NCBI GenBank assembly: GCA_021791635.1
Contig: JAJYWF010000007.1
Coordinates: 1-50,176, forward strand
Length of the DNA stretch: 50,176 bases
DNA from: Actinomycetes bacterium
GTDB lineage: Bacteria > Actinomycetota > Acidimicrobiia > Acidimicrobiales > RAAP-2
Direction of reading: 5' to 3'
Part shown: positions 6,731 to 16,138 of the stretch, in pieces
How positions within the stretch are numbered: position 1 is the stretch's first letter
Layout of the letters: the number at the start of each line of letters is the position of its first letter
Position numbers and translations under genes: made by a program
The notes under the pieces: model-generated
The model's input: only the letters and a program-made list of their open reading frames with translations
What the model was told of the DNA's origin: nothing
Database searches by the model: none

Positions 6731-8947
6731 TCACTTCCGATCCGAGCGGTCCAGGTCGAAGCGGTCCAGGTTCATGACCTTCACCCAGGCCGCCACGAAA
6801 TCGCCGACGAACTTCTCTTCGGCGCCGTGGCATGCGTACACCTCGGCAATCGCCCGGAGCTGGGAGTTGGACCCGAAGACCAGGTCGACGGCGGTGCCCG
6901 ACCACTTGAGCTCCCCCGTCGAGCGGTCGCGCCCTTCGTAAGCCTCCCGGGGCCCCGACGACGCCTTCCACTCCAGCCCCATGTCCAACAGGTTCACGAA
7001 GAAGTCGTTGGTCAAGCTCTCGGGGCGCCGGGTGAAGACCCCGAGTGGGGACTGTCCGACATTGGCGTTCAGAACCCGAAGCCCGCCCAGGAGCACCGTC
7101 ATCTCAGGAGCCGTCAGGGTGAGGAGATCGGCTCGTTCCACGAGGAGGTGCTCCGCCGGCAGCTTCTGCCCTTCACGCACGTAGTTGCGGAAGCCGTCGA
7201 ACTCCGGCTCGAGCACGCCGAACGACTCGACGTCGGTCTGCTCGGGCGAGGCGTCGGTCCTCCCCGGGGTGAACGGCACCCCGATGTCGTGCCCGGCGTT
7301 CCTCGCGGCCTGTTCGACGGCCGCGCAACCTCCCAAGACGATCAGGTCGGCCAGGGAGACTTTCTTGCCTTCGGTCTGCCCGGCATTGAACTCTCCTTGG
7401 ATCCGCTCGATCACCGACAGGACACCGTCCAGCTGCTCTGGTTCGTTGACCTCCCAGTCTCGCTGTGGGGAGAGACGAAGCCGCGCCCCGTTCGCTCCCC
7501 CGCGCCGGTCGGTACCCCGGAACGTGGCCGCCGAGGCCCACGCCGTCTTCACCAGTTGGGCGATGGAAAGGCCCGAGGAGGCGAGGGCCCGCTTGAGGTC
7601 CTCGATGTCGGCGTCATCGATCAAGGTGTGGTCCACGGGTGGGACCGGGTCCTGCCAGATCTCGGGCTCGGGCGGCACCAGGGGACCGAGGTACCGAGTG
7701 ACCGGACCCATGTCTCGGTGGACCAGCTTGTACCAGGCCTTGGCGAAGGCCTCGGCGAACTGGTCGGGGTGCTCGTGGAAGCGCCGAGCGATGGGTTCGT
7801 AGATCGGGTCGACCTTGAGGGCCAGGTCCGTCGTGAGCATCACCGGTGGATGCTTCATCGACCGACCGTGGGCGTCGGGAACGGCGGTGTGGGCTGCCGG
7901 GTCCTTCGGAACCCACTGCTTGGCGCCGGCGGGACTCGTCGTCAACTCCCAGTCGTAGTTGAACAGGTTGTCGAAGAAGCCGTGGTCCCACACCGCCGGC
8001 CGGTTCGTCCATGCCCCTTCCAGCCCGCTGGTCCAGGTGTCGGCACCGTTCCCGCTGCCGTAGACGTTCTTCCATCCGAGACCTTGTTCTTCGAGGCTGG
8101 CCCCTTCGGGTTCGGGACCGATGTAGCGATCGGCCTCGGGAACGGCACCGTGGGTCTTGCCGAACGTGTGGCCGCCGGCGATGAGGGCCACGGTCTCCTC
8201 GTCGTTCATGGCCATGCGGGCGAACGTCTCCCGGATGTCCCTGCCGGCGGCGAGAGGGTCGGGGTTGCCGTTCGGACCCTCGGGGTTGACGTAGATGAGG
8301 CCCATCTGCACCGCCCCGAAGGGTTCGGCCAGCCGTCGGTCACCGCTGGAGCGCCGGTCGTCGAGCCACACGTTCTCGGGTCCCCAGTAGGTACCTTCGT
8401 CCGGCTCCCAGATGTCCTCCCGCCCGAACCCGAACCCAAAGGTCGCAAAGCCCATCGACTCCAGGGCGCAGTTCCCGGCGAAGATGATGAGGTCGGCCCA
8501 CGAGATCTTGGCGCCGTGCTTCTGCTTCACGGGCCACAGCAGGCGACGGGCCTTGTCCAGGTTGGCATTGTCCGGCCAACTGTTGACCGGTGCAAAGCGC
8601 TGGGCCCCTCGGGATCCGCCCCCTCGCCCGTCGGCGATGCGGTAGGTGCCCGCGCTGTGCCAGGCCATCCGGATGAACAGCGGTCCGTAGTGGCCGTAGT
8701 CGGCCGGCCACCAATCCTGCGACGTGGTCATGACCTCGAAGATGTCCCTCTTCAGCTCGTCCACGTCGAGCTCGCCGAAGGCGTCGGGGTAGCTGAACCG
8801 GTCACCCATCGGATTCGACAGGTCCGAGTGCTGATGGAGGATCCGCAGGTTCAGTTGGTTGGGCCACCAGTCCTCGTTCGACCTGCTCCCGATCGCCGTA
8901 GCCGTGTGCAGCACCGGGCACTTGCCTTCGTTGACGCCTTCGGTCAT
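6731..8947 (-). CDS. katG: Catalase-peroxidase KatG
   Basis: A full-length 738-residue bifunctional haem catalase-peroxidase that removes hydrogen peroxide in the cytoplasm. The distal site [12 protein letters not shown] gives R93, W96 and H97; the proximal haem ligand is H260 in [13 protein letters not shown]96, Y219 (GLIYVNPEG) and M245 (ETFARMAM) stand where the Met-Tyr-Trp crosslink needed for catalase activity forms. The second, non-haem half is also complete through [11 protein letters not shown]. The start is fixed by AGGAGGAAGGA before the ATG. It lies 73 bases downstream of the fur-type gene on the same strand, as in mycobacterial furA-katG, so peroxide and iron control by that regulator is expected. 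Confidence 0.99.
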   Translation of the reverse strand: MTEGVNEGKCPVLHTATAIGSRSNEDWWPNQLNLRILHQHSDLSNPMGDRFSYPDAFGELDVDELKRDIFEVMTTSQDWWPADYGHYGPLFIRMAWHSAGTYRIADGRGGGSRGAQRFAPVNSWPDNANLDKARRLLWPVKQKHGAKISWADLIIFAGNCALESMGFATFGFGFGREDIWEPDEGTYWGPENVWLDDRRSSGDRRLAEPFGAVQMGLIYVNPEGPNGNPDPLAAGRDIRETFARMAMNDEETVALIAGGHTFGKTHGAVPEADRYIGPEPEGASLEEQGLGWKNVYGSGNGADTWTSGLEGAWTNRPAVWDHGFFDNLFNYDWELTTSPAGAKQWVPKDPAAHTAVPDAHGRSMKHPPVMLTTDLALKVDPIYEPIARRFHEHPDQFAEAFAKAWYKLVHRDMGPVTRYLGPLVPPEPEIWQDPVPPVDHTLIDDADIEDLKRALASSGLSIAQLVKTAWASAATFRGTDRRGGANGARLRLSPQRDWEVNEPEQLDGVLSVIERIQGEFNAGQTEGKKVSLADLIVLGGCAAVEQAARNAGHDIGVPFTPGRTDASPEQTDVESFGVLEPEFDGFRNYVREGQKLPAEHLLVERADLLTLTAPEMTVLLGGLRVLNANVGQSPLGVFTRRPESLTNDFFVNLLDMGLEWKASSGPREAYEGRDRSTGELKWSGTAVDLVFGSNSQLRAIAEVYACHGAEEKFVGDFVAAWVKVMNLDRFDLDRSDRK

Positions 8948-8975
8948 CTCAGTCCTTCCTCCTTCTCGGTTCTGT

Positions 8976-9000
8976 CATCTGTGCATCTGTGCATCTGTGC
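8976..9000. repeat. Three short direct repeats between furA and katG
   Basis: The eight-base unit CATCTGTG or its extension occurs three times in a row in the 73-base spacer between the two genes, and related CTGT steps continue to about 9015. It may be a simple replication-slippage repeat; no protein site is implied. Confidence 0.6.
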
Positions 9001-9020
9001 TCCTGTACGTCTGTGAGGTG

Positions 9021-9482
9021 TCATCGGTGCTCCTGGAGTGCACCTGGCCGAGTGGTTCGCCTCGATTGGCAGGACGGGCAGATGCCCCAGTACGTCACCT
9101 CGGCTTCGTCCAGGACGTATCCGTGCGCCTCCGAGGGAGTGAGGCACGGGCGGGCCCCGACGGCGCAGTCCACGTCCTGGACCGACCCGCACCTACGGCA
9201 GACCACGTGGTGGTGGTTGTCCGCCACCCGGAGCTCGAAGAGCGCGACGCTTCCGGCGGGTTCGATCCGACGGACCAGTCCGGCCTCGACGAAGGCGGCG
9301 AGGACGTTGTACACGGCTTGGGGAGACACGGACCCGAGCTCGCCCCGCACGTGACGGATGACCGTGTCGGTGTCGGCATGGGGATGGCGGGACAGGACGT
9401 GGAGCACGGCCACGCGCGCCGCGGTGACCCTCAGCCCTGCGGAGCGGACCAGGTCGACCAGACCCTCTCGGCTTTCGTCCAT
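9021..9482 (-). CDS. furA: Fur-family peroxide/iron regulator (FurA type)
   Basis: A 153-residue transcription repressor. The N-terminal winged helix reads RSAGLRVTAARVAVLHVLSR then PQAVYNVLAAFVEAGLVRRI. The dimerisation domain carries the metal-binding NHHHVVC stretch and two CxxC pairs, C95-C98 and C135-C138, that make the structural zinc site. The upstream GTG at 9497 is rejected because AAGGAGG lies inside that extension and directly serves the ATG at 9482. Its place before katG and the nested inverted repeats upstream make it the probable repressor of its own gene and katG, responding to peroxide and Fe(II). Fur, PerR and FurA cannot be told apart by sequence alone; the neighbour favours FurA. 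Confidence 0.95.
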   Translation of the reverse strand: MDESREGLVDLVRSAGLRVTAARVAVLHVLSRHPHADTDTVIRHVRGELGSVSPQAVYNVLAAFVEAGLVRRIEPAGSVALFELRVADNHHHVVCRRCGSVQDVDCAVGARPCLTPSEAHGYVLDEAEVTYWGICPSCQSRRTTRPGALQEHR

Positions 9483-9502
9483 CACGCCTCCTTGCACGAG
9501 AT

Positions 9503-9538
9503 ACTCTAGAACACTTCTGTTACTAGAGTCAATCTAGT
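9503..9538. promoter_or_regulatory. Nested inverted repeats upstream of furA (probable Fur box)
   Basis: Two inverted repeats overlap: ACTCTAG (9503-9509) with CTAGAGT (9523-9529), and ACTAGA (9522-9527) with TCTAGT (9533-9538) around five bases. The stretch is AT-rich in a GC-rich region and lies 21-56 bases before the furA start. It is the natural candidate for FurA autoregulation. Confidence 0.7.
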
Positions 9539-9699
9539 TAGTTGAGGAGATCCACACCTGGGCGGGGAGTGCCGGACAGGGCGCAAGTCGGGCCCGGGTG
9601 CCGGTGGGGAGCGGCTGGGCGCCGCGGGCCTGGTGAGCACGATCCCGGCGGCGAGACACCACGCCGGTCGGTCCGGATGCTCGGAGCCGAGCCGGTCGG

Positions 9700-11325
9700 T
9701 CAGCCGCCGGAGCGGAGCCGGTCGCGCAGGACGAACTTCTGTACCTTTCCCGACGGGGTCCGTGGAAGCTCGTCGACCACCCGGAGCTCTTCGGGCCACT
9801 TCTGACGGGCCAGTCCGGCCCGCTCGAGGTGGGCACGCACCTCGTCCAGGCCAGGAGCGTGCACGCCGTCTTGCATGCGGAAGAACGCGCACCCGTGCTC
9901 TCCCAGTCGCTCGTCGGGTGCGGCCACGACGGCCACCTCCGCCACGCCGGTCATGTGGGCCAGGAGCTGCTCCACTTCGGCCGCGCTCACGTTCTCGCCA
10001 CCGCGGATGATGATGTCCTTGACCCGATCGGTGATCGTCAGGCAGCCGTCGGAGTCCACCACCCCCACGTCACCGGTACGGAACCATCCTTCGTCGTCCA
10101 CCGCCACCGCCGTGAGGTTCGCGTCGGTGTACCCGGCGAACCGGTCGGGACCTCGGGTGAGGATCTCGCCTGGCTGACCGACCGGCGTGTCCCGTCCATC
10201 CTCGTCGACCGTGCGAATCTCCACGTGGGCCAGCGGATGGCCGTCGGTATGGATGCGCTGGGCCACCGGATCGGAGTGGCGACTCCCGGTCACCGACGGG
10301 TGCTCGGTACAGCCGTACGCCCGGGTCAACGAGATCCCCAGCGCATCGGCCCGCTCGGCCACGGCGTCGGGAATGGGTGAGCCGCCAAGGGAGATCATCG
10401 GCATGCGTCTGAGGTGCTCGGGGCCGAAGCCCGGGGCGTCCAGGAGGCTGGTGAAGAAGTACGTGGACCCGTTGCCGGCACCGATGTCCTCTTCGACCAT
10501 GGCGTCGAGCACGGTCTGAGGGTTCCACCCGTCGATGAGGTAGATCGGCCAGCCCACCGCCAACGGCACCAGCAGACCGGCCAGCATTCCGATGGCGTGC
10601 CCCACCGGTGCACCAGTCAAGGTCGCCCGCTGGCGCTCGTCTTGGTGAGCGCCGAGCTGGCGCACCTCGAAGCCGATCGTCCGATGGGTGTGGACGACGC
10701 CTTTGGGATCGGCGGTAGTGCCCGAGGTATAGCCGATCAACGCCGGGTGGTCGGGATCGACGGGCTCGGGTCCGCTGACGGGGGCAGCGGAGGCCATATC
10801 GGCAAAGCGGTGGTATCCCACCGGTGCTTCCCCTCCCACCACGATGACGTGCTCCAACCCAGGGAGATCCCGACGGAGCGCGCCGAGGTCCGCCAGGTAG
10901 TCCCGCTGGCCGAACCGGGCCACTTGCACCAACGCCCGAGCACCTGACTGACGGAGTATGAACGCCACTTCCTTCGGGCCGTAGAAGTGGACGATGGGGA
11001 CGAGAACCACGCCGAGCATGGCGCAGGCATAGAACGTCTCGGCCGCCTCGACCCAGTTTGGGAGCTGGAAGGCCACCACGTCACCGGGGACGATCCCGAG
11101 ATCTCTCAGGCCGCCGGCGACGCGTCGAGCAGTCTGGTGCACGTCATCGACGGTCCCCGCGTACGGGTGGGCATCCGACCAGATGCGGAAGCGACGCCCC
11201 GCTCCTTCGTGGAGAGCCTCGTCGAGGAACTGCCCGAGAGTACGGTCATCCCACGCCCCTTCGGCCCGATAACGGCGGGCCAGCGCAGCGGGTACCGGGC
11301 GCAGCTCCCACTCTCTCGGTCCCAT
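9700..11325 (-). CDS. AMP-forming acyl-CoA synthetase (cyclohexanecarboxylate-CoA ligase-like)
   Basis: A complete 541-residue adenylate-forming ligase. The ATP motif GYTSGTTADPKG is at residues 198-209, the aromatic motif region is YGCTEHPSVTG, the hinge TDRVKDIIIRGGENVS is followed by the lid domain, and the catalytic lysine is K527 in PRTPSGKVQK. It should load a carboxylic acid onto CoA as the entry step of the block that follows. Its stop-to-start order with the acyl-CoA dehydrogenase gene at 11366-12475 (40 bases upstream on the same strand) points to one operon driven from the divergent promoter near 12.5 kb. Relatives act on medium, branched or ring acids; the true substrate is unknown. 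Confidence 0.95.
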   Translation of the reverse strand: MGPREWELRPVPAALARRYRAEGAWDDRTLGQFLDEALHEGAGRRFRIWSDAHPYAGTVDDVHQTARRVAGGLRDLGIVPGDVVAFQLPNWVEAAETFYACAMLGVVLVPIVHFYGPKEVAFILRQSGARALVQVARFGQRDYLADLGALRRDLPGLEHVIVVGGEAPVGYHRFADMASAAPVSGPEPVDPDHPALIGYTSGTTADPKGVVHTHRTIGFEVRQLGAHQDERQRATLTGAPVGHAIGMLAGLLVPLAVGWPIYLIDGWNPQTVLDAMVEEDIGAGNGSTYFFTSLLDAPGFGPEHLRRMPMISLGGSPIPDAVAERADALGISLTRAYGCTEHPSVTGSRHSDPVAQRIHTDGHPLAHVEIRTVDEDGRDTPVGQPGEILTRGPDRFAGYTDANLTAVAVDDEGWFRTGDVGVVDSDGCLTITDRVKDIIIRGGENVSAAEVEQLLAHMTGVAEVAVVAAPDERLGEHGCAFFRMQDGVHAPGLDEVRAHLERAGLARQKWPEELRVVDELPRTPSGKVQKFVLRDRLRSGG

Positions 11326-11365
11326 CAGCGCTTGCCGTCCATCCCTGGAGCCGGACGCGGACCGA

Positions 11366-12475
11366 TCAGACCGGCTCGGCGATCATCTTCGCCAGCCGCT
11401 GCCGTTGCCATCCCGAGCCACCCGTCAGCACGTCGTCCTGCTTCGCCCGCTTGAACAGGAAGTGCGCGACGTTGGACCAGGTGAACCCCACTCCCCCGTG
11501 GAGCTGGATGTTGTCCCCGGTGACCCGCACCGCCGTCTCGGCTGCGTAGCCCGCGGCCATCGCCGTGGCCCGCTCCCGGTCCGGCGTCGAGGCGTCGGTG
11601 TCTGAGGTCCACGCCGCGTACTGGGCACCGGCCCGGGCCATCTCCAGCGCGTGGAACATGTCCACCAGCCGGTGCTTCACAACCTGGTTGGCAGCCACCG
11701 GGCGGTCGAAGACCACCCGCCCCTTCGTGTACTCGATGGCCTCCTCCAGGGCTCGATCAGCCACCCCGACCAGCTCGGCGGCCAGACCGACGCACGCGTC
11801 GTCGAGGACCCGTCGCCAGAGCGGCCCCTGGTGGCCGGAAGGACCCAGCGGGACCGCTCGCACCTCGTCGAGCACTGCTCGCGCCGCCTTGCGGGTCGGG
11901 TCCAGCGTCGGCACCGGCTCCATCTCGACACCGCCGGGCAGGTCCACCAGGAACGAACGGAGCCCCTCTTCGGTCCGGGCCACGACGATCATCCAGTCGG
12001 CCGTATGACCGTCGAGGACCAGGGGCTTCACGCCACTGACGACCCACCCGGCACCCTTGCGACGGGCCCTTGACCGCACGGTGGACAGGGGATCACCGTG
12101 ACCGATCTCGTGGATGGCCACCGTTCCCCGTTGCTCCCCGGCGGCCAGGGGCCCGAGGAGCTCCGCGGCGCCGAGCGCCCGAGCGGCCAAGGTGGCCAGG
12201 ACCGCCGAGGAGAAGTAGGGCCCGGGCATCGGCACCCGTCCCATCTGCTCGAGCACGATGCCCGCTTCGAGCAGGCCGGCACCGGCACCTCCGTCCGCCA
12301 CGGGGACCAGGAGGCCGGTCCAACCGAGGTCGGCAGTGGATCCCCACAGCACATCGGTGACTCCCCTGGGATCGTCGGCCAGGGCTCGAAGCGTGTCGGC
12401 GTCGACCATCCGATCCAGGGCCTGACGGGCGACGTCGCGCAGGGTCAGTTGCTCGGCGTCGTAGGTGAAGTCCAC
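11366..12475 (-). CDS. Acyl-CoA dehydrogenase, beta-like subunit
   Basis: A 369-residue flavoprotein-family subunit. It has the short N-terminal helical domain (YDAEQLTLRDVARQALDR), a weak middle domain, and the C-terminal helical domain with IQLHGGVGFTWSNVAHFLFK. This length and the IQLHGGVGF form are usual in the partner subunit of actinobacterial heterotetrameric (alpha2beta2) dehydrogenases that handle steroid-like or bulky acyl-CoAs. The GTG at 12475 is chosen because homology begins there; longer forms run into the divergent gene. It pairs with the divergent 413-residue gene at 12582, and the operator lying between them should control both. Confidence 0.93.
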   Translation of the reverse strand: MDFTYDAEQLTLRDVARQALDRMVDADTLRALADDPRGVTDVLWGSTADLGWTGLLVPVADGGAGAGLLEAGIVLEQMGRVPMPGPYFSSAVLATLAARALGAAELLGPLAAGEQRGTVAIHEIGHGDPLSTVRSRARRKGAGWVVSGVKPLVLDGHTADWMIVVARTEEGLRSFLVDLPGGVEMEPVPTLDPTRKAARAVLDEVRAVPLGPSGHQGPLWRRVLDDACVGLAAELVGVADRALEEAIEYTKGRVVFDRPVAANQVVKHRLVDMFHALEMARAGAQYAAWTSDTDASTPDRERATAMAAGYAAETAVRVTGDNIQLHGGVGFTWSNVAHFLFKRAKQDDVLTGGSGWQRQRLAKMIAEPV

Positions 12476-12540
12476 TCTCTTCGTCCCTTCCTCCGTCCGA
12501 CGATCCCGTCCGACGCACCCCAGCCGACCGTTCCCACCCG

Positions 12541-12562
12541 ACCCTGACAGCTGTGTCAGGGT
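12541..12562. promoter_or_regulatory. Palindromic operator between divergent acyl-CoA dehydrogenase genes
   Basis: The arms ACCCTGACA (12541-12549) and TGTCAGGGT (12554-12562) are perfect inverted copies around GCTG. The site lies 19 bases before the + strand gene and 65 before the minus-strand gene. The core CTGACA-N4-TGTCAG recurs at 35723-35738. The form suits a TetR-type repressor. Confidence 0.75.
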
Positions 12563-12581
12563 ACACGACAATTGGACTACC

Positions 12582-13823
12582 GTGGCGGCCGTGGACTTCG
12601 CGCTGTCGCCTGAAGACGAGGCATTCCGAGACGAGCTCAGGTCGTGGCTCGACGAGCACCTCCCACCGTTCTTGGAGTGCGAAACAGAGGCGGTCGGTGA
12701 CAGCGGCACCGATGAAGGCGCGAAGCTCTCGAGCCAGTCGTCACAGCGTCGGCGAGCGGCCTGGCAGCGGGAGCTGAACACCGGGCGGTGGGCGGCGATC
12801 CACTGGCCTGTCGAGTACGGCGGCCGAGCGGCGACGGCCATGCAACGAATCATCGCCTCCGAAGTGATGGCCGAGTACCGCACCCCGGGGATGTTCAACA
12901 CCAATGGCATCTGGCAGATCGGCCCGATGATCATCACTTGGGGGACCGACGAGCAGAAGGACCGCTGGCTGCCGAGCATCCTCGACGCTCACGAGCACTG
13001 GTGCCAGGGGTTCTCGGAGCCCGATGCGGGCAACGACTTGGCCAACTTGCGCACCACCGCGGTGAGAGACGGTGACCACTACGTCGTGAACGGGCAGAAG
13101 ATCTGGATCTCCACTGCACACTTGGCCAAGTGGGGTCTGTTCCTCCTTCGCACCGATCCCACGGCGATCGAACGGGGGGCCAAGCACGAAGGCATCACCG
13201 CCTTCATCATCGACATGGAGACCCCGGGCATCGAGTGCCGTCCCATCAGGGACATGGCCGGGGAAGAGATGTTCAACGAGGTGTACTTCACCGACGCCAG
13301 GATCCCGGTGGACTGCCGGTTGGGCGGCGAGGGAGAGGGTTGGATGGTGGCCATGGGCACCCTCGGGTTCGAGAGGGTGGGTATCGCCGGGCAGATCTCG
13401 ATCCTCGGCGCCGACTTGCGGGCGATGGTCGAGGCGGCGCGCTCCGTCAACCCTGGAGCCCTGGCGGATCCCGTCGTCGCCGACCGGCTGGCGCGGGCAT
13501 GGACCGAGATCGAACTGGCCCGCCTCCTCTCGCTCCGAGCCCTCAGCCGGATCATCAAGGGTGAACGACCATGGCCCGAAGTGCAGTTCGCCAAGTTGCA
13601 ATGGTCCGCTCTCGCCCAAGAGCTGGCCGAGCTGGCGGTCGACCTGTTGGGCCCGGCCGGCGTCCTCGCCCGCGGCGGGCCGGACGCCGTCGATCGGGGC
13701 AAGTGGACCCGCTTGTACTCGTTCCAGCGATACAGCACCATCGGAGGGGGCTCGACCGAGGTCCAGAAGAACATCATCGCCGACCGGGCCATCAAGCTCC
13801 CCGGCCAGGCCCGGTTGTCCTGA
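12582..13823 (+). CDS. Acyl-CoA dehydrogenase, alpha-like subunit
   Basis: A 413-residue acyl-CoA dehydrogenase that would form the 2,3-double bond of an acyl-CoA using FAD. Visible family parts: AAIHWPVEYGGRAAT in the N-terminal domain, the FAD/substrate strand region WCQGFSEPDAGNDLANLRTT and YVVNGQKIWIST, and the C-terminal domain ending in YSTIGGGSTEVQKNIIADRA. The GGGSTE form stands where simpler dehydrogenases carry the EGT motif. GTG 12582 or 12591 could start it; a GGA lies at a usable distance before 12582. It is the likely partner of the divergent 369-residue gene and is followed after 18 bases by the thiolase-like gene. Confidence 0.95.
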   Translation: MAAVDFALSPEDEAFRDELRSWLDEHLPPFLECETEAVGDSGTDEGAKLSSQSSQRRRAAWQRELNTGRWAAIHWPVEYGGRAATAMQRIIASEVMAEYRTPGMFNTNGIWQIGPMIITWGTDEQKDRWLPSILDAHEHWCQGFSEPDAGNDLANLRTTAVRDGDHYVVNGQKIWISTAHLAKWGLFLLRTDPTAIERGAKHEGITAFIIDMETPGIECRPIRDMAGEEMFNEVYFTDARIPVDCRLGGEGEGWMVAMGTLGFERVGIAGQISILGADLRAMVEAARSVNPGALADPVVADRLARAWTEIELARLLSLRALSRIIKGERPWPEVQFAKLQWSALAQELAELAVDLLGPAGVLARGGPDAVDRGKWTRLYSFQRYSTIGGGSTEVQKNIIADRAIKLPGQARLS

Positions 13824-13841
13824 CGCGGTCGGTCACATCGC

Positions 13842-15467
13842 ATGAGCCAGGTCCCCGACGCTCGTTCCCCATGCCTGATCGGAGTCGGGAGGCGCACGTG
13901 GCACCCCTCCGACGTCGGCGTCGACGGCGCGCCCGAGCCGCTCGACATGTGGGAGGAGGTGGTCCGCCTGGCGGCTCAGGATGCCGGATCGGCATCACCC
14001 AACAGGGTCCTCACGTCGGTCGAACGCCTTCATCTGGTGTACTGCCAGTCGTGGGAGTACGACGACCCCGCCGGTCGTCTCGCCGATCGATTGGGCGCAC
14101 ACCGGGCCAGCGGCCGGTACTCGGGAATCGGTGGGTCTGTCCCCCAGACGCTGTTGTCCGAAGCCGCCGTGGGGATATTGGCCGGAGACCTTGACCTGGC
14201 CGTGGTGGTCGGGGGGGAAGCGCTGGCCACCCTGCGGATGCTGAAGAAGCAAGGGCGCAAACCGCAGTGGTCCCACCGAGCGGCCGAACGACGGCCGTTC
14301 CCCTTCGACATTCCCTTCCACCCCGCTGAAGTGGCGCATTCGATCTTCGAGGCCTACGTGACCTTCTCCATGTTCGACAGTGCCCACCGTGCTCACCTGG
14401 GCCGGGATCTCGACGAGCACCGTCGTCGACTCGGCCACCTCATGGCGCCGCTGTCGGGCGTCGCGGCCGGCGATCCTGCTCATGCCTGGTTCCCCATCCG
14501 ACGCGACCCCGCCGAGCTCAGCACCCCGAGTGCCGACAACCGCATGGTGGCTTATCCGTACACCAAGCTGATGATGGCCATCATGGACGTGGACATGGCC
14601 TCGGCGGTGATCATGGCTAGCCATTCCCAGGCTGATGCCCTCGGCGTCCCGACCGAGAAGCGTGTGTACCTGCGCGGTTGGGGATACGCCCAGGACCCGA
14701 ACTACGTCGCCGAACGGCGCGACCTGTGGCGCTCACCGGCCATGGCCGTCGCCGGTCGGAGCGCCCTGGCCGGGGCCGGGATCCAGGTAGACGACGTCGC
14801 CTACCTGGACCTCTACTCCTGCTTCCCGGCGTCGCTCTCGTTCGCCGCCGACGCAATCGGGCTCGATCCCGAAGGTGACGCATCAGGGGCACGACCACTC
14901 ACGGTGACGGGAGGACTCCCCTACCACGGAGGGCCCGGGAGCAACTACATGACCCACTCGATCGCTGCCATGGCGACGAAGCTTCGAGCGGATCCGGGTA
15001 CCTACGGGCTCACGAGTGGTGTGGGTATGCACATGACCAAGCACGCCTTCGGCCTGTGGTCGAGCGAGCCCGGACCGGTCGCGCTCCCCGACGACGCCCA
15101 GACGGCCCGCGAGCTGGCGATCGAAGCAGAGCGATCGGCGCATCCCGACCCGGTGCACGGACCAGATCGGGCTTCGGCATCGGGCTCAGTTGCCGGCACC
15201 GGCGAAGTGTCGGGTGGTCCCGTCGGCAGGGTGCCGATCGTCGCGTCGGCCGAGGGGCCCGGAGTGGTGGCTGCGTACACCGTGATCCATGACCGGCAGG
15301 GTGCTCCCAGCTGGGCACCGCTGGTGTGCTCCCTCCCCGACGGCACTCGCTGCTACGCCCGGATCGACGACCTCGACACGCTGGCGTCGGCCGAAGAAGA
15401 CGAGCTGATCGGTCGGACGGTTCACCTCTCGAGCGAAGACGGTGGTGTGAACCGAGCACACCTCTGA
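13842..15467 (+). CDS. Thiolase-like protein with C-terminal OB-like domain (TLP1 type)
   Basis: A 541-residue protein built as a thiolase fold (about residues 10-425) plus an extra C-terminal beta-rich domain (about 445-535, VAAYTVIHDRQGAPSWAPLV). The layout matches mycobacterial thiolase-like protein 1. At the place of the nucleophilic cysteine it reads SGIGGSVPQ (residues 94-102), so the normal Claisen mechanism is not available. The C-terminal site region LYSCFPASLSFAA and GGLPYHGGPGSNYMTH are kept. It may act as a retro-aldol or condensing-type CoA protein or bind acyl-CoA without thiolysis. It is co-directional with the dehydrogenase gene 18 bases upstream. Confidence 0.88.
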   Translation: MSQVPDARSPCLIGVGRRTWHPSDVGVDGAPEPLDMWEEVVRLAAQDAGSASPNRVLTSVERLHLVYCQSWEYDDPAGRLADRLGAHRASGRYSGIGGSVPQTLLSEAAVGILAGDLDLAVVVGGEALATLRMLKKQGRKPQWSHRAAERRPFPFDIPFHPAEVAHSIFEAYVTFSMFDSAHRAHLGRDLDEHRRRLGHLMAPLSGVAAGDPAHAWFPIRRDPAELSTPSADNRMVAYPYTKLMMAIMDVDMASAVIMASHSQADALGVPTEKRVYLRGWGYAQDPNYVAERRDLWRSPAMAVAGRSALAGAGIQVDDVAYLDLYSCFPASLSFAADAIGLDPEGDASGARPLTVTGGLPYHGGPGSNYMTHSIAAMATKLRADPGTYGLTSGVGMHMTKHAFGLWSSEPGPVALPDDAQTARELAIEAERSAHPDPVHGPDRASASGSVAGTGEVSGGPVGRVPIVASAEGPGVVAAYTVIHDRQGAPSWAPLVCSLPDGTRCYARIDDLDTLASAEEDELIGRTVHLSSEDGGVNRAHL

Positions 15468-15596
15468 GCCGACCGTCGGCGACCGGGTGCAGGCGGCCTT
15501 CGATGGGGACGTCAGGCCCGGCCGCACGAGTGCCAGGATCACCGTCATCCGAGGCAACGGCGGATTGGTCCATCGACGACGGGCAGGGGCCGAAGT

Positions 15597-16049
15597 TCAG
15601 GGCTGCGCGCGCTGGGCGACCTGCTGGTCGGCTGCGGCTACCAGGGCAGCAACGATCCGGGGATAGATCAGCCGAAGTCTGCGTTCCACCAGCATGCCCA
15701 GGAAGGTCTTGTCCCACGTCGCCGCCCAGTGGATAGAGGTGCCGCCCGTAGGGGTCGGCGTGAGCGTGACGTCTGCCCGGTAGCTCTTCACCGGGAGGCC
15801 GCTCACCACCCGGTACGCGATGCGTCGGTGCTCGTCGATCTCCAGTATCTCCTCGATGCTGGTCGTGCGCCGCCCGTAGCGGAACCACTGGATCGAGCCC
15901 TGGCGAGACGGACCTGAGGAGGCTGGGCGGTACCCACCATCGTCCCACGGGCCCCACCCTGGATAGGTGTTGGCGTCGGCCACGAGTGACCACACGATCC
16001 CGGGTCCGGCCCGGGTCATTCCCTCGGCCTCCACCCGCAGCTTTCTCAT
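15597..16049 (-). CDS. SRPBCC-family protein
   Basis: A 150-residue soluble protein with the START/SRPBCC pattern: first strand LRVEAEGMTRAGPGIVWSLV, then ANTYPGWGPWDDGGYRPAS, central strands SIEEILEIDEHRRIAYRVVS, and a C-terminal helix MLVERRLRLIYPRIVAALVA. It should bind a hydrophobic small molecule. GAGGAGG before the ATG fixes the start. It is divergent from the TetR gene at 16139 across tandem palindromes, so it is the likely regulated target of that repressor, and the ligand may be an intermediate of the adjacent acyl-CoA block. Confidence 0.85.
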   Translation of the reverse strand: MRKLRVEAEGMTRAGPGIVWSLVADANTYPGWGPWDDGGYRPASSGPSRQGSIQWFRYGRRTTSIEEILEIDEHRRIAYRVVSGLPVKSYRADVTLTPTPTGGTSIHWAATWDKTFLGMLVERRLRLIYPRIVAALVAAADQQVAQRAQP

Positions 16050-16100
16050 CGACGTCGCCTCCTCGTCTGCACCAAACGCTCCCTACACCAGTCAGTGTCT

Positions 16101-16130
16101 GTACCATATGGTACGTGAACCAAATGGTAC
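16101..16130. promoter_or_regulatory. Tandem palindromic operators between SRPBCC and TetR genes
   Basis: GTACCATATGGTAC (16101-16114) is a perfect 14-base palindrome; GAACCAAATGGTAC (16117-16130) repeats it with two changes, 16 bases downstream. A TACATT hexamer (16128-16133) overlaps the second site and ends five bases before the GTG at 16139, so a bound repressor would cover the promoter. Confidence 0.75.
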
Positions 16131-16138
16131 ATTAGAGT

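Noticed and set aside
6677-9016. Long + strand open frame (779 residues) over katG
   Set aside because: Antisense shadow of katG; the minus strand codes an unbroken, fully conserved catalase-peroxidase.
9541-9699. Small gene between furA and the CoA ligase
   Set aside because: Frames here are GC shadows without start signals or recognisable residues.
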